Part shown: one piece after another, positions 21,801-33,800 of the stretch
How positions within the stretch are numbered: the first letter of the stretch is position 1
Layout: each line of letters starts with the position of its first letter
DNA from: Branchinecta lynchi
Taxonomy: Eukaryota > Arthropoda > Branchiopoda > Anostraca > Branchinectidae
Length of the DNA: 64,000 nucleotides
Reading direction: 5' to 3'
Assembly: GCA_023053575.1 (NCBI GenBank)
Contig: JAKZAP010000021.1
Coordinates: forward strand, 8,246,212 to 8,310,211
Made by a program: the position numbers and the translations under genes
The notes under the pieces: generated by a model
The model's input: the letters and a program-made list of their open reading frames with translations, nothing else
What the model was told of the DNA's origin: nothing
The model's database searches: none

Positions 21801-24800
21801 TCTGTTTTCTACGATACAGCCTTAAATATTCTTTGAGCCCAAGCTGACTTTGAAACATTTATTCAAACAATGTTTACAACGGATACGTCAGCTATGATTC
21901 TTCATCAGCGGTATTTCGGCCCTTCTTGGCAAGGGTCCTCGTCAGGCTGTCAATAGTGTCAATCCTCTGGTTCAACTTCGGGGAAGGAAACAAACCTGTA
22001 ATAAATAACTGAAGCTTCTACCGACTATAAATATCTTATTAAAGTAAATTATCTTCAAATGCCACTATAATGAAATGAAACTTTGAATTCAAAGCAATAG
22101 ATACAGGCAAGTACTGATAATAGAACGTAGAACGAGGTCATTAATAAAATAATATTTAAGTTTTCAGCCCCTTATTAATAAAAAAACCCGAAGTTGATCA
22201 AAATGAAGAAAAAAACCTTTCCTGTCATCGCCCCAATCGTGCAGCAAAAACAGCGTCGTTGTCAAAAATTAAATTTCAGGACTAGTTTTTTCATTATAGT
22301 GGCATTTGAAGATAATTTACTTTAATGAGATATTTATAGTCGGTAGAAGCTTCAGTTATTTATTACAGGTTTGTATCCTTCCCCGAAGTTGAACCAGAGG
22401 ATTGACACTATTGACAGCCTGACGAGGACCCTTGCCAAGAAGGGCCGAAATATCGCTGATGAAGAATCATAGCTGACGTATCCGTTGTAAACATTGTTTG
22501 GATACAGCCTTGTTATATCATAGTTGTCGTTTTATATTTTTGGCCAGTTATATATGCGTTTACTATGTATTTTACTCTCTGATTTCTGGAGGAATTAAAT
22601 GAATTGAGTCGAATTGAAAGCCTAATCGCTGATTCACCCGTCAGATAACTTATCCCAGATCTCACTTGGGATCGTTATTGTTCCTCTAGCGCGCCTGGCG
22701 GCAATTCGTCACCGGATTTTATGAAGGACGTATTTTGAAGTCCTCTTAAATTTTGTGTCTATGTCTCAAAAATGTTGCCAATGGGCCATAAATTTGAGTT
22801 ACATAATTTATAGCGTCATTTCAGTCGCTCTGTTTCAGGGAAAATCTTTGAGTATCATCTGCGGAGGTCTATCTTGGCTTCGGGACTATGAAACCAACCA
22901 CAAGAACCTCCTCGAAGAAAAAGCAGCTGCACTGAAGAAAGAGGCAGATAGGCTATCAGAAGGGGATGATTGGTTAAGTCAGGCGTCTAAAAAGCTTTCA
23001 TATGTTGAAAGTTTAGCATCTGTGAGGAAGGAATTGGCCTTATGGGATGAGTACGAAAAGCGAATAAAGAAACTCCAAGAAGAGCATCGGAAAATTAGCT
23101 TAGACTTGAAGGTATGTGTATATATTTTACTTCTAGAGTAGCCCAAGTCCTACACCACCACACCCTATGTGTTAGCCTAGGAACTTGTTTGCCGTGGAAC
23201 TACAATAAGACATTGCTAGCTGGCTGGTCAGCCTGAATATTTCGGGACATTCTCAGGTTGAACTTTTATTTTGTTTGGTTCAGAAATTTCAAAAATATAG
23301 TGATTGAGAAAAAAATTACTATGTTAAACCTTGCGTTAGCCTGTGTAACATCTGAGAATTCTGGACATGGCACCACCCCACTAGGGTACACATGGCAATC
23401 ATAGTGTGGGTTAACGTTTTTTTTCTTTTTTTTTAATACCACACAACCTTTATTAAAAACATATTGTACTAATGTATCTCACTTTACCATACTTTATAAC
23501 TAACTATATACGACATAAACAACACTCACCAAATATAATATGTCTCCTATATACATCTACATACAAAGATTACACGCGAATTCTCGTCATCTGTCACTAT
23601 CTCTTTCTCTACCTCAATTTCTCTCCCTTTGCGATCCATATTCTCTTTTCTCCCCATCAAAACATAAGTTTGTTAAGCCATTTGGGCCTTCAAAGGGACT
23701 TATCCTGTAGTATAGAAACTACGATTTTTCTTTTTTTCTGAGTTTAGGACTTTGGCCTTTGAAAGTTTTCTAATTGAATTCTGTTCACTTAATTTCTTCA
23801 AAATTAGTCACATTAGTTAGACTTAATTTCTTCAAAATTCGTCACAAAGGGAGGCTGTTGACAACCACAGTTAGTTAATCTTCTGTTCTGTGCAAAGGGT
23901 AGCTGGGTCGAGGCTCGGACACTTGGTGGTGCCTATCGTCTATGGGTAGCCTACATAGATAAATTTGGGGAAGGAGACAGTAAGGGTGTATGAAAGCACC
24001 AGGACGGCTAACATTGTACTTCTTGGCTGAAGGTAGGGAATCGGAGATCTGCACCGCTTTTTAGGCCTGTATATGCTGACACCTTCAAGCCGAACTCCCA
24101 CTAGAAATGATCTTCTCCCTATGAAACGGATCAGAAAAAACGTTTTCGACCGATTCTATTATCTGCTGGCTTCATTCCGGATTGTCTCTTTTATTTATGC
24201 GAGGGGGCACGGGTTTTCGTTTTTTTTTTTGTCGGAACCCAAGTAGCTGTCTGTGATATTATCCCAACGTCCGTGTTCTGTTTTTGGTTTTTATTTATAT
24301 ACTATAATAGGTCTGTGATGACGAATTGATGATTAACTGTATAGACTGTAGAATATGCATTATACTTGACGTAATACCCAAATTTGGCATTGCCATGATA
24401 GTGGTTTTTTTAAATAAATTCGTTACTTAAAAAAAAAAAGTTTGGAATGTGCAATTTGACAATTTTTCAAAAACCTAAGTTAAATATCATCTACTTTGTT
24501 TAAGGAAGAGACGAAGCATCGAAATGCCTTTACACACACCACCCCAGCTCAGATCTTTGATGAAAATGAGGATATTCTCACTGATGATATCACTAGTGAC
24601 CCGGAGGATGAGCCAGAGGTAGATGGCGGTGGAATGAAGATTATTTTCAGTTCCCGGACGCATTCTCAGTTGAGCCAGTTCGTGAATGAAGTGAAGAAGT
24701 GGAAACATAGTGAAGAGATCAGGGTTGTCACGCTTGCCTCCAGGCAGCAGCTTTGTATCAATGAAGATGTGAGAAGACTGGGGAATAATAATCTAATTAA

Positions 24801-27800
24801 TGAAAGGTGGGTGTCTACACTGTACACAAAATCTTGCAGTAATTGCTACTGGGAATAATCTTGTCTTTATTGAGACACACCTTACACTGTAAAAAGTCTC
24901 TCCGAATAAGGATGCAGTATTTGCTACTGGGAATAATCTTGTCTTTATTGAGATAAGATTGTCCCTAATTCGGATTAATTTTATCCCGATAGAGATAAGA
25001 TTAATCCCAGTAGCAAATACTGCATCCTTATTCGGAGAGACTTTTTATAGTGTAAGGTGTGTTCCAGCCTTTTAATCATTCCTTCCGCTTTCCGCTATTC
25101 AGTAAAATTGTGCGCAGTATATATGCATTACACCCCAGAGCGTAATGTTCAACCCTTATGCTGCTTTCATACAGAAGCGGAAGCCTCTCACACTGAGCCA
25201 CGCAATAGATATTACGAAGAACAAATAAGCACTAGAATCTCCGTCTGCTATCTCTGTATATACGACCATGTCGAGCCGAATGGATTCCCTACACCGTGCC
25301 CGATGCAAACGAGCGGAGGTTCGGAGCTACACTTAACGCCACAGTTGATTACCTCTACAAACAGCTTTTTTCCGTGCAGTAATTACTCAAAGTAATAAGG
25401 CGTATTCTCGCCGTTCCCCGAGGACTCCTCGGGGAATCAAAGGGAACGGCGAGAATCGAGGGAGTCACTCCACGCGGACTCCGCGGACAGAAACAGCGAG
25501 AACACGGGGAATGCTTCCAGCAGGGATTTTGTTCGAAAAATAGATATGCAGTTGACGAAATTAGTCTGGAGCCACTTTATTTTTGGTTTTGTTTATTCTG
25601 ATTATTTTTAATTAATTTTACATTGCACCAACACCAGCAAAAATTGATTCCCCTCCGAATCTGAAAAGGAGTCCTTTTTGATGATGGTGATGATAATCAG
25701 AGCATTCCCCGTCCGTGGGGACTCGCGAGAATACGGGGAGTGAGTCCCCGGGACAAACAAAAACGCGGGGACTCCTCAAGTGGAGTCCGCGGGGAACGGC
25801 GAGAGTACGCCTATAGATACAGGCGAGTACTCCATAATAGAAAGTAGAACGAGGTTGTTAATAAAATAGTATTTAAGTTGTCAGCCCCTTATTAATAAAA
25901 AAAGCGAAGTTGACCAAAATGCAGAAAATGTCTGCCTGTCATCGCCCCAATCGTGCAGCAAAACAGCGTCCATGTCAAAAATTAAATCTCAGGACTAGTT
26001 TTTATGGCACTTGCCTTCCGGGCAAGTGCCATGTACCGATCACATTTCCGTCGGTCGGTCGGTTAGTCCGGTGTTTGCGAGTTAGCGTACTTCCAGATAT
26101 GCTAGGTCGATGAAACTTGACAGGCGTATCGGGGACATGACCAAACTAACTTGAAAATAGTCGCTTGCCCCATCCGACCATCGTGGGGAGAGGGAGGGGA
26201 GCCGGAATCCGGAATTTAGTGACATGCATTACTTTCGAACCGGTGATCGGATCTTAATGAATCTTGATATTTGGAAAGACTTCATGTCACAGAAGACCCA
26301 TTTCAAGTCCGGACCGAATCTGATGAATGTGTGTGTTGGGGGGGGGGGGGGGTCGGAGAGGGTAACCGGAAATCATGTGACACGCTTAGAGTGGAGCGAT
26401 CAGGATGAAACTTGGTGGGAGGAACAAGCACAAGCCCTAGGTACATTAATGACAGAACGGACCGGATTCGTGCACTGTGAGGGGAGTTGGAGGGGGGGGG
26501 GGGGGTCCGGAATTCCGGTGATAAAGAGTTAAGTTACTTCACGGTGGGCTAGGTCAGTGAAACTTTTTAGGCAAGTCAAGGATCCGACTAGATCAACCTG
26601 GAAATAGTCAACTTCCCGATCCGACCACCGTGGGGGAGTGGAGGGAGGGGGAATCGGGAATCTTGAGGAATGTATAACTTTGGAATGGGTGATCGGATCT
26701 TAACGAAACTTGATATTTGGAAAGATAACGTGTTTCGGCTGTTCCCATTTCCGGACCGGATCCTATGAGTGTGGGGGAAATATTGTGACGCGCTTAGAGT
26801 GGATTGATTGGGATGAAACTTGGTGGGAAGAACAATGACAAGAACTAGATACATCAGTGACAAAACTGGACCGGGTTCGGGCACTGTGAGGGGAGTGGGG
26901 GGTGGGGGGTCCGGAATTCCGGTGATCCAGATATGCTAGGGCGGTGAAACTTGGCTTGAACATTAGAAACTTCACAAGATTTACTTAGAAATCGTCACTT
27001 CTTAGATCCGACCATCCCCTAAAGTACGAATCCTTACCACAAAGTCCAAAAATGCCTTTGAGCAAATTATACATTTTAACTCAGGGTTTTTCTCAAAAAT
27101 TAGTTTCAGCACCCTTAATATTCGTTTCTTAACCGAAAAGTAAAAAAAATACTTTATCAAACGACATATATTCATGATTCACAAGGGCCCATGATCATTT
27201 TTGACCCAAGGGTTTTGCTCACAAGTGAATTTGGAACGGTTGATCGGATCTTAACGAAACTGGATATTTGGAAAGATCACGTGTTTCGGATGTCCCATTT
27301 TAAGTCCGGACCGGATCCGATGAGTGTGGGGAGTGACAAGATTGACTTAGAAATTGTCACTTCTCAGATCCGATCATCCCCTAAAGTACGACTTCGTACC
27401 GCAAAGCAAAAATGCTTTTAAGCAAATTATACATTTTAACTCAGGGTTTTTCTCAAAAATTAGTTTTAGCACCCTTAATGTGCGTTTCTTAACCGAAAAT
27501 AAAAAAAAATACTTTTATCAAACGACATATATTCATGATACACAAGGGCCCATGATCATTTTCGACCCAAGGGTTTGGCTTACAAGTGAGTTTCTTAAAG
27601 TACAAACAATAATTTTGAGCAACATATTCCTATTTTCATCCTCTTACCTAGCCTTGCAAGTGCCATATGAGCTTCCAGCTCTTGTTTGGGGTGGGTGGGG
27701 ACTCGGGGAGGGGGGGGGGGCAAGGGCGCTTTGTTGATGGAACATCGTTCATTAGTCGATTGTTCTTGTCAGTTTGTTTTGTCTTCATTCTTGAACAATC

Positions 27801-30800
27801 AATCAATCGATCATCGCATTTATTCCTGAATATCTGTTTCACAACATGATAACATAGGACTGTCAACTTAAACAAAATATAATTGATATATACAATTCGT
27901 TTTAAAACTTGTACGACTTCATAACTTGTAACAAAATTAAACGGTATGTCAACATAAACAACACCAAAGGTTTTGATGGGATCCCAAAAATTCAATATCT
28001 GATCCAGACAAGTGGGTCTTGTCTTAGCCAGATCCAGTCATCGCCAGACTCCTTGAACATTTTTACAATTAAAATTCAGAAACAGATTAAGGCCAAATAG
28101 CTAATCATCGGAGAAAACCAAGTTTAGATATGGATTCAGCATGTGTGTTTACCTCTATAAGTCATATCTGTTTTGACGAAAACTTCCTGCCACTTCTGCC
28201 AATTTCCCGGTTTCGGCCGAACTCCAGAACTAGTTGTCCGGCGAAAAAAGAAAGCTCAAAAACGAACTCAGGGCATCTTTTTTCCCCAATAATGAACATC
28301 TAATCAACTTCAAATACAAATTTAACTGATAACAAATTTTCCGGCTCCAGCCGGATTCCGGTCGAACTATATAGTCCGACCGCCAGCTCGTCAAAAGACG
28401 CTTAGTTTCGAAAACACCCGACCCAAAAGGTACAGTAGGTTTAATAGTGGATTCCGACCAAATCGAACACGCTGATTCCAAATATGCCGGGAACTGGTTC
28501 CGGAAACGATGGCTTAAAGTAGAAATGAAGCCCGATGCTGTTCCATTATTTCCCCTCAATAAGAAGTATCGCTCTCAAACACAGTAGGTTGAAAAACATG
28601 AATTCTGACCAAATCGAACCCGCTGATTTCGAATATGCCAGGAATAAATTCCGGAAAGGGTGGCTTAAAGTAGAAATGAAGCCTGATGCTATTCCATTAT
28701 TTCTTCTCAACAATGAGTATAGCTATCAAACACGATAGGTTGAAAGTGGATTCTGACCAAATCGAACTCGTTGATTATGAATATAACGTTAATAAATAAA
28801 GTAGACCTGGAACCTGGTAAGTTATTCTTCTCCTCAGTAACTAGTGCCATCATCTGGTGTAGTGGGCTACTGTCGGCAGAAAAGTTTATTCTAACCAAAT
28901 TGAACCCGCTGCTTACGTGTGCCAGGGATAGCCACTGGTTTCTTAAGGATGTCATGCGAGTCTGTTGCTTAATAACCTAAGTTTGCTGAAATTCATCAAC
29001 GACTACAGGGATTACAATTGGATCAAATAATATGATCTTGTTTTGAAATGTTACAAGCAATATCTAAATCACAAAAAGGCGAGTTATATGGACACAGAAG
29101 TCTCAAACTTCGCCAACATTGCGTCACAAAATCAAATTCTAATTCTGAGTCGACAGAACACCTGCCCCGCACGAACATTTTCGCGGCAACAATCGAGCTA
29201 GTGCAAAAACGAGGTCGGGTGGGGTACCCCCCCGGTGGTTCTGTACGTAAGAAATTAAATTTTGCAAACTTGGTCGGGTGCATCCGAGAAGTCCAAGTCT
29301 TGTCGGTACAACATGTTATTTTTACACTTTTGTACAGTCCAGTCGGGCAAAACAGAAGAAATCAAATGCTGTATTGTTTTATCGGTCTTCACATCAGGTT
29401 CTTTTTACACTTTCTACTATTTACCCCAAACCTGAATTGTTCACATTAAAGTAACTGTTCAAATAATAAACATACCAGACAGACTGAGCTGCAAACATGG
29501 GTAAAAACCATCTTATTATGCCAAGTTTGGCTATATTATTTCCACTGTTAATAATCAGAAATCAGATGTTTTGCATTTTACGGCGCTAAATTCTCTAAAT
29601 AAGTAGCAAAAAAGTCTGATCTTTAAGTTGCTTTTACTCTTATGTTTGTTTCGCAATTTTATTTCTTATTTTATTCGGAATCAGCGGGTTTGATTTGGTC
29701 GGAACCCATTTTTCAACCTACTGTGTTTGAGAGCGATACTTCTTATTGAGAGGAAATAATGGAACAGCATCGGGCTTCATTTCTACTTTAAGCCATCGTT
29801 TCCGGAACCAGTTCCCAGCAAATTCGGAATCAGCGTGTTCGATTTGCTCGGAATCCACTTTTAAACCTACTGTACCTTTTGGGTTAGGGGGGTGTCACAT
29901 TTTCAGGACCTGGCGGTCGGACTAATAGGTCCAGGTAAAATATGATTGTCACACATGGGTTCAGCATCTCTTCTTACCCCTATATCGGTTATCTAATCAA
30001 CTAGAAATAAAACTTTAAATTCTAACAATTTTCCGGTTTTGGCCGGATTCCGGGCGAAGTACATGTCCGGGTAGAAAATCGTTTTCACATAAGTGTTCAG
30101 CATGTCTTCTTGCCCTAAATCGAACATCTAATCAACTCGAAATAAAACTTTTAATTTTAACAAACTTTCCGGTTTGGGCCGGATTCCGGGCGAACTACTT
30201 GTCCGTCGACAAAATGGTTTTCACCGTCGTCTTCAGCATGTCTTCCTGCCCCTAAATCGAACATCTAATCAACTTCAAGTAAAACTTTTACTTTAACAAA
30301 CTTTCCGGTTTTGGCCGGATTCCGGGCGAACTTTTAACAGAAAAATTACTATGTTAAAACTTGGGTAAGCCTGTGTAACATCTGAGAGTTCTGGACATGG
30401 CACAACCACCACCACATATGTGTGGGTTAAGCTTTTTTTTTTTTTTTTTAAATACCCCACAACCTTTATGAAAACACACTGTACAAATGTATCTCAATTT
30501 ATCATACTTTATAACTATAAACGACATAAACAGCACTCACCAAATATAATTTGTCTCCTACATATACTTAAAAAGATTACACGCGAATTCTCTTCTTCAA
30601 ATAACCATCTCTTTATCTACCTTAATTTCTCTCCCTTTACGTTCCATTTTCTCTTTTCTCCCAGTCAAAACATAAGTTTGTTAAGCTATTGGGCCTTTAA
30701 GGGGACTTGGTCCAGTAGTCAGGGGGATCGGTAGCCAAAATTCGAGGGGAATTATCGTTATAGGATTATCGTTATTTATTATTATCCGTTGTAAACATTG

Positions 30801-33800
30801 TTTGAATAAATGGTATATACATTTATAATATTTACATATAGACATTTACGTATAAACATTTATACAGACGTCTTATTATAAATATGGTTAATAACATAAT
30901 AGACTATAATTACTAAGATACAAATAACATAAAAATTAACATAAATATTCCTTCAGCCTAAGCTGACTGCGAATCATATTTGATGGTGCAAAGATCGTCA
31001 GCTGAATTTTATTTGAGCTATATTTCGGCCCTTCTTGGCATGGCTCTTCAGGCTCAAAACAGCTCAAGTTGGAAAAACTAGCTTGTGGGAAATACACACA
31101 AAAATATGGAATATGGACAAAAATGAAATAGAGCTCCAATAAAATTTAGCTGACGTATCCATTTTGCACCATCAAATAGAAAAATTAACGTTCAAAAGCG
31201 GTCGGTTCAAAAAACGGTGCTGCAAAAACTGCAAATACGCCTTTTGACCGTGGTATCAGAGACCACGGTAACTGCAAAAACCACTTCCGACCGTGGTATC
31301 GCAGAAACCGTGAGGTACCTGCAAAAACGCACTATTGTTTCGAAAGGATCGGAACGGTCAGCGTAGCAACTTTTCACGAGGTTCGAATGAAAATAGTGAT
31401 AAATGGTTGCTTGTGTCAGAAGGGCGCAACACTTTCTTTATAAATATTTATTTTTTTCCCTCAGACTGAGGAGTACACAATATAATGTATAAAATAGAAC
31501 TATGCCTAAACCATCTGGTCCATTCAATTGATTCAGTGTCGTATAAGTACTAAAAAAAATACACAGGATTCCGACAACTAAATTACAATTGTTTACGTAC
31601 TATATTATTCACTTGTTAAAAAATAGGTACAGGCTAAGGGCTACCGAAGCTTTAAAAAAAAAAAAAAAATTGTTTCGCTCTTTGCCGTTTTTCCACTTGC
31701 TGATGGTGAACGGCAGGAAGATCAATACGGCCGATTTTTGGGATCCCAAAACGTGGAGGGATACCTATGACATCACAAAAGTTGTCGGTCTGTCCGTCTG
31801 TAAGCACTATAACTCTCGAAGGGAATGAGATATTTTGATGAAACTTGGTGTGAGGATTGTTTGGGTCAAGAGTAAGGTCAAGTTCGTAGATGAGCTCTGT
31901 AGCCCTATATTTAGGGGTGGGGGAGGGGGTTTAATTTAAGGGTCAAATGAAATATTCTTAAACATATAATGTGATAGTCGATTATGGGGTAAAAAACACG
32001 CTGAACACGATGGTGAAAACCATTCTGTCATCGGACAAGTAGTTCGCCCGGAATCCGGCCAAAACCGAAAAGTTTGTTGAAAGTAAAAGTTTTATTTGAA
32101 GTTGATTAGATGTTCGATTTAGGGATTAAAAGACGTGCTGAACATGATGGTGAAACACATTTGTTCGCCGGACAAGTAGTTAGCCCGGAATCTGGCCAAA
32201 ACCGGAAAGTCTGTTAAAAGTAAAAGTTTTATTTGAAGTTGATTAGATGTTCGATTTAGGGATAAGAAGACGTGATGAACACGATGGTGAAAACCATTTT
32301 CTCGCCGGGCAAGTAGTTCGCCCGGAATTCGGCCAAAATCGGAAAGTTTGTTCAAAGTAAAAGTTTTGTTTTAAGTTGGTTAGATGTTCGATTAAGGGGT
32401 AAGAAGACATGCTGAACCCTTATGGTAACAGTATTTTCTACCAGGACAACTTGTTCGGCCGGAATCAGGCCAAACCGGAAAATTTGTTAAAAGCAAAAGT
32501 TTTATTTGAAGTTGATTAGATGACAGATTTAGGGGTAAGAAAACACGCTGAATCTGTATATGACAATCTTTTTTTTTTACCTGGACATATAGTTCGTTTG
32601 GATTCCGGTTGAAACCGGATTTTTTTTTTATAAGTTGAACTTTTACTTGAAGTTGATTAGATGTTCTTTATACGAATAAGGTGATCTCGCTGAATTCGTT
32701 TCTGACCTTTTTTTTCTGGACAAGTATGGTAGTTCGTTCACAATTGTCTGGATCAAATATTAGATTTTTGGGATCCCATCGAAACCTTTGGTCTTGTTCT
32801 TAAAGGACCCATCATATCTATTAATGCCGAAGCAACCTACTTCCGTTATTGCATTCCTGAATCTTAAACCCCGAGACCCAAATTTCGTATGTTGCTGCTC
32901 GCTAACGATACCTCACTAATCTTTGCACTTGCCAAGATTCCCGGGTTTTCCTGGTATCCTGAAGTGTACATCCGCCCAGTCGATTAGTAAAATTTGTAGG
33001 TTTGTATCTAGAGCGCTGGAATATAAAAAGCTTTCCGTAGATTAGTTGTATGGTGATTGACGTTTCTGTAACTTGTACCTGTATATGGCCCTCGGGCTTT
33101 TTCAAATACAATTATTATTATTATTAAAATATGAACTTTGCCGAGTTTTTGCAAGGAGCCAGTGGTCCTGGGAAAGACCAAAACTGCGGATAATTTTTTA
33201 AAAGCAGAGCCTAGTTTTACAGTATTCAAATAGTTTTGAATATTGGAACCTAAACAGTAAGTATTGCGAGGTGTGCTTAAAAAAAACAGTCGGTAAAAAT
33301 ACCTTGCCACCCAAAAACATTTGGGGACATTTTCGCCTCTGTTTTTGGTTACTTTTCTCTGAACTCGTTTCTAAAATGTTTTTCTCCTTCTAGTGTTTCT
33401 CTCTAAAATCTTGTACATCCCGTAATAGAGTAATCCACTTAAGACTTGGGTCCGGGATCGCTGTTTACCGGTTGGTCCTTAAGATCAGTAACCCTTATTG
33501 CCCAGGATCTTTACTTTTCTGCCCTCGCCCATTTTCCCACTTTACTATTTGGGAAGAAATTTTGTTTTAATTTTGCTGACTGCACTGTTTCTTTTTTTAA
33601 TTTTACTAACAAAATTCATCACCGTCGTTAGTGTAATTGTTTATTTTTCTTTCTGTATACTACCCTATTTCCTTTTTTTTCCTTCTCAGAGAAATAGAAA
33701 TTACTTTTATTTAAACAATGTTTCAAAGTCAGCTTGGGCTCAAAGAATATTTAGAAATTACTTTATTTAAATTCGTATTACTTTTTATTTCAGGTGTCTC

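Larger units (their letters stand above)
21824..22500. mobile_element. Family D fold-back (Penelope-like) element D5
   Basis: 677 bp with the 11-bp target duplication GATACAGCCTT (21813-21823 and 22501-22511). The arms (about 21866-22078 and 22287-22500) are near-perfect inverted repeats around a loop of about 210 bp. Each arm has a hammerhead core, on opposite strands. Duplication length, ribozymes and inverted terminal repeats fit Penelope-like elements; no RT inside. Confidence 0.9.
21241..22728 (+). mobile_element. Family F element F4, interrupted by an insertion of about 1.07 kb
   Basis: The first part (CCCCCTCATAAATTCC to GATATGAAGCG) stops near 21545; the second part (AAGCCTAATCGCTG to GGATTTTATGAAGG) resumes near 22617. 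In F1 the two are contiguous. The inserted DNA includes D5 (21824-22500). Confidence 0.78.
30820..31220 (-). repeat. Repeat V2, interrupted by D2
   Basis: ACATTTATACAGACGTCTTA, ATAAATATGGTTAATAACAT and (after D2) AACGTTCAAAAGCGGTC match V1 at 36403-36645. In V1 a GAATT-type tail sits at one end, suggesting the 3' part of a LINE. Confidence 0.65.

Noticed and set aside
29048..29449. 133-codon frame inside transposon S as a gene
   Set aside because: No recognisable domain or transposase signature and no splice or promoter support; kept only as a remark.
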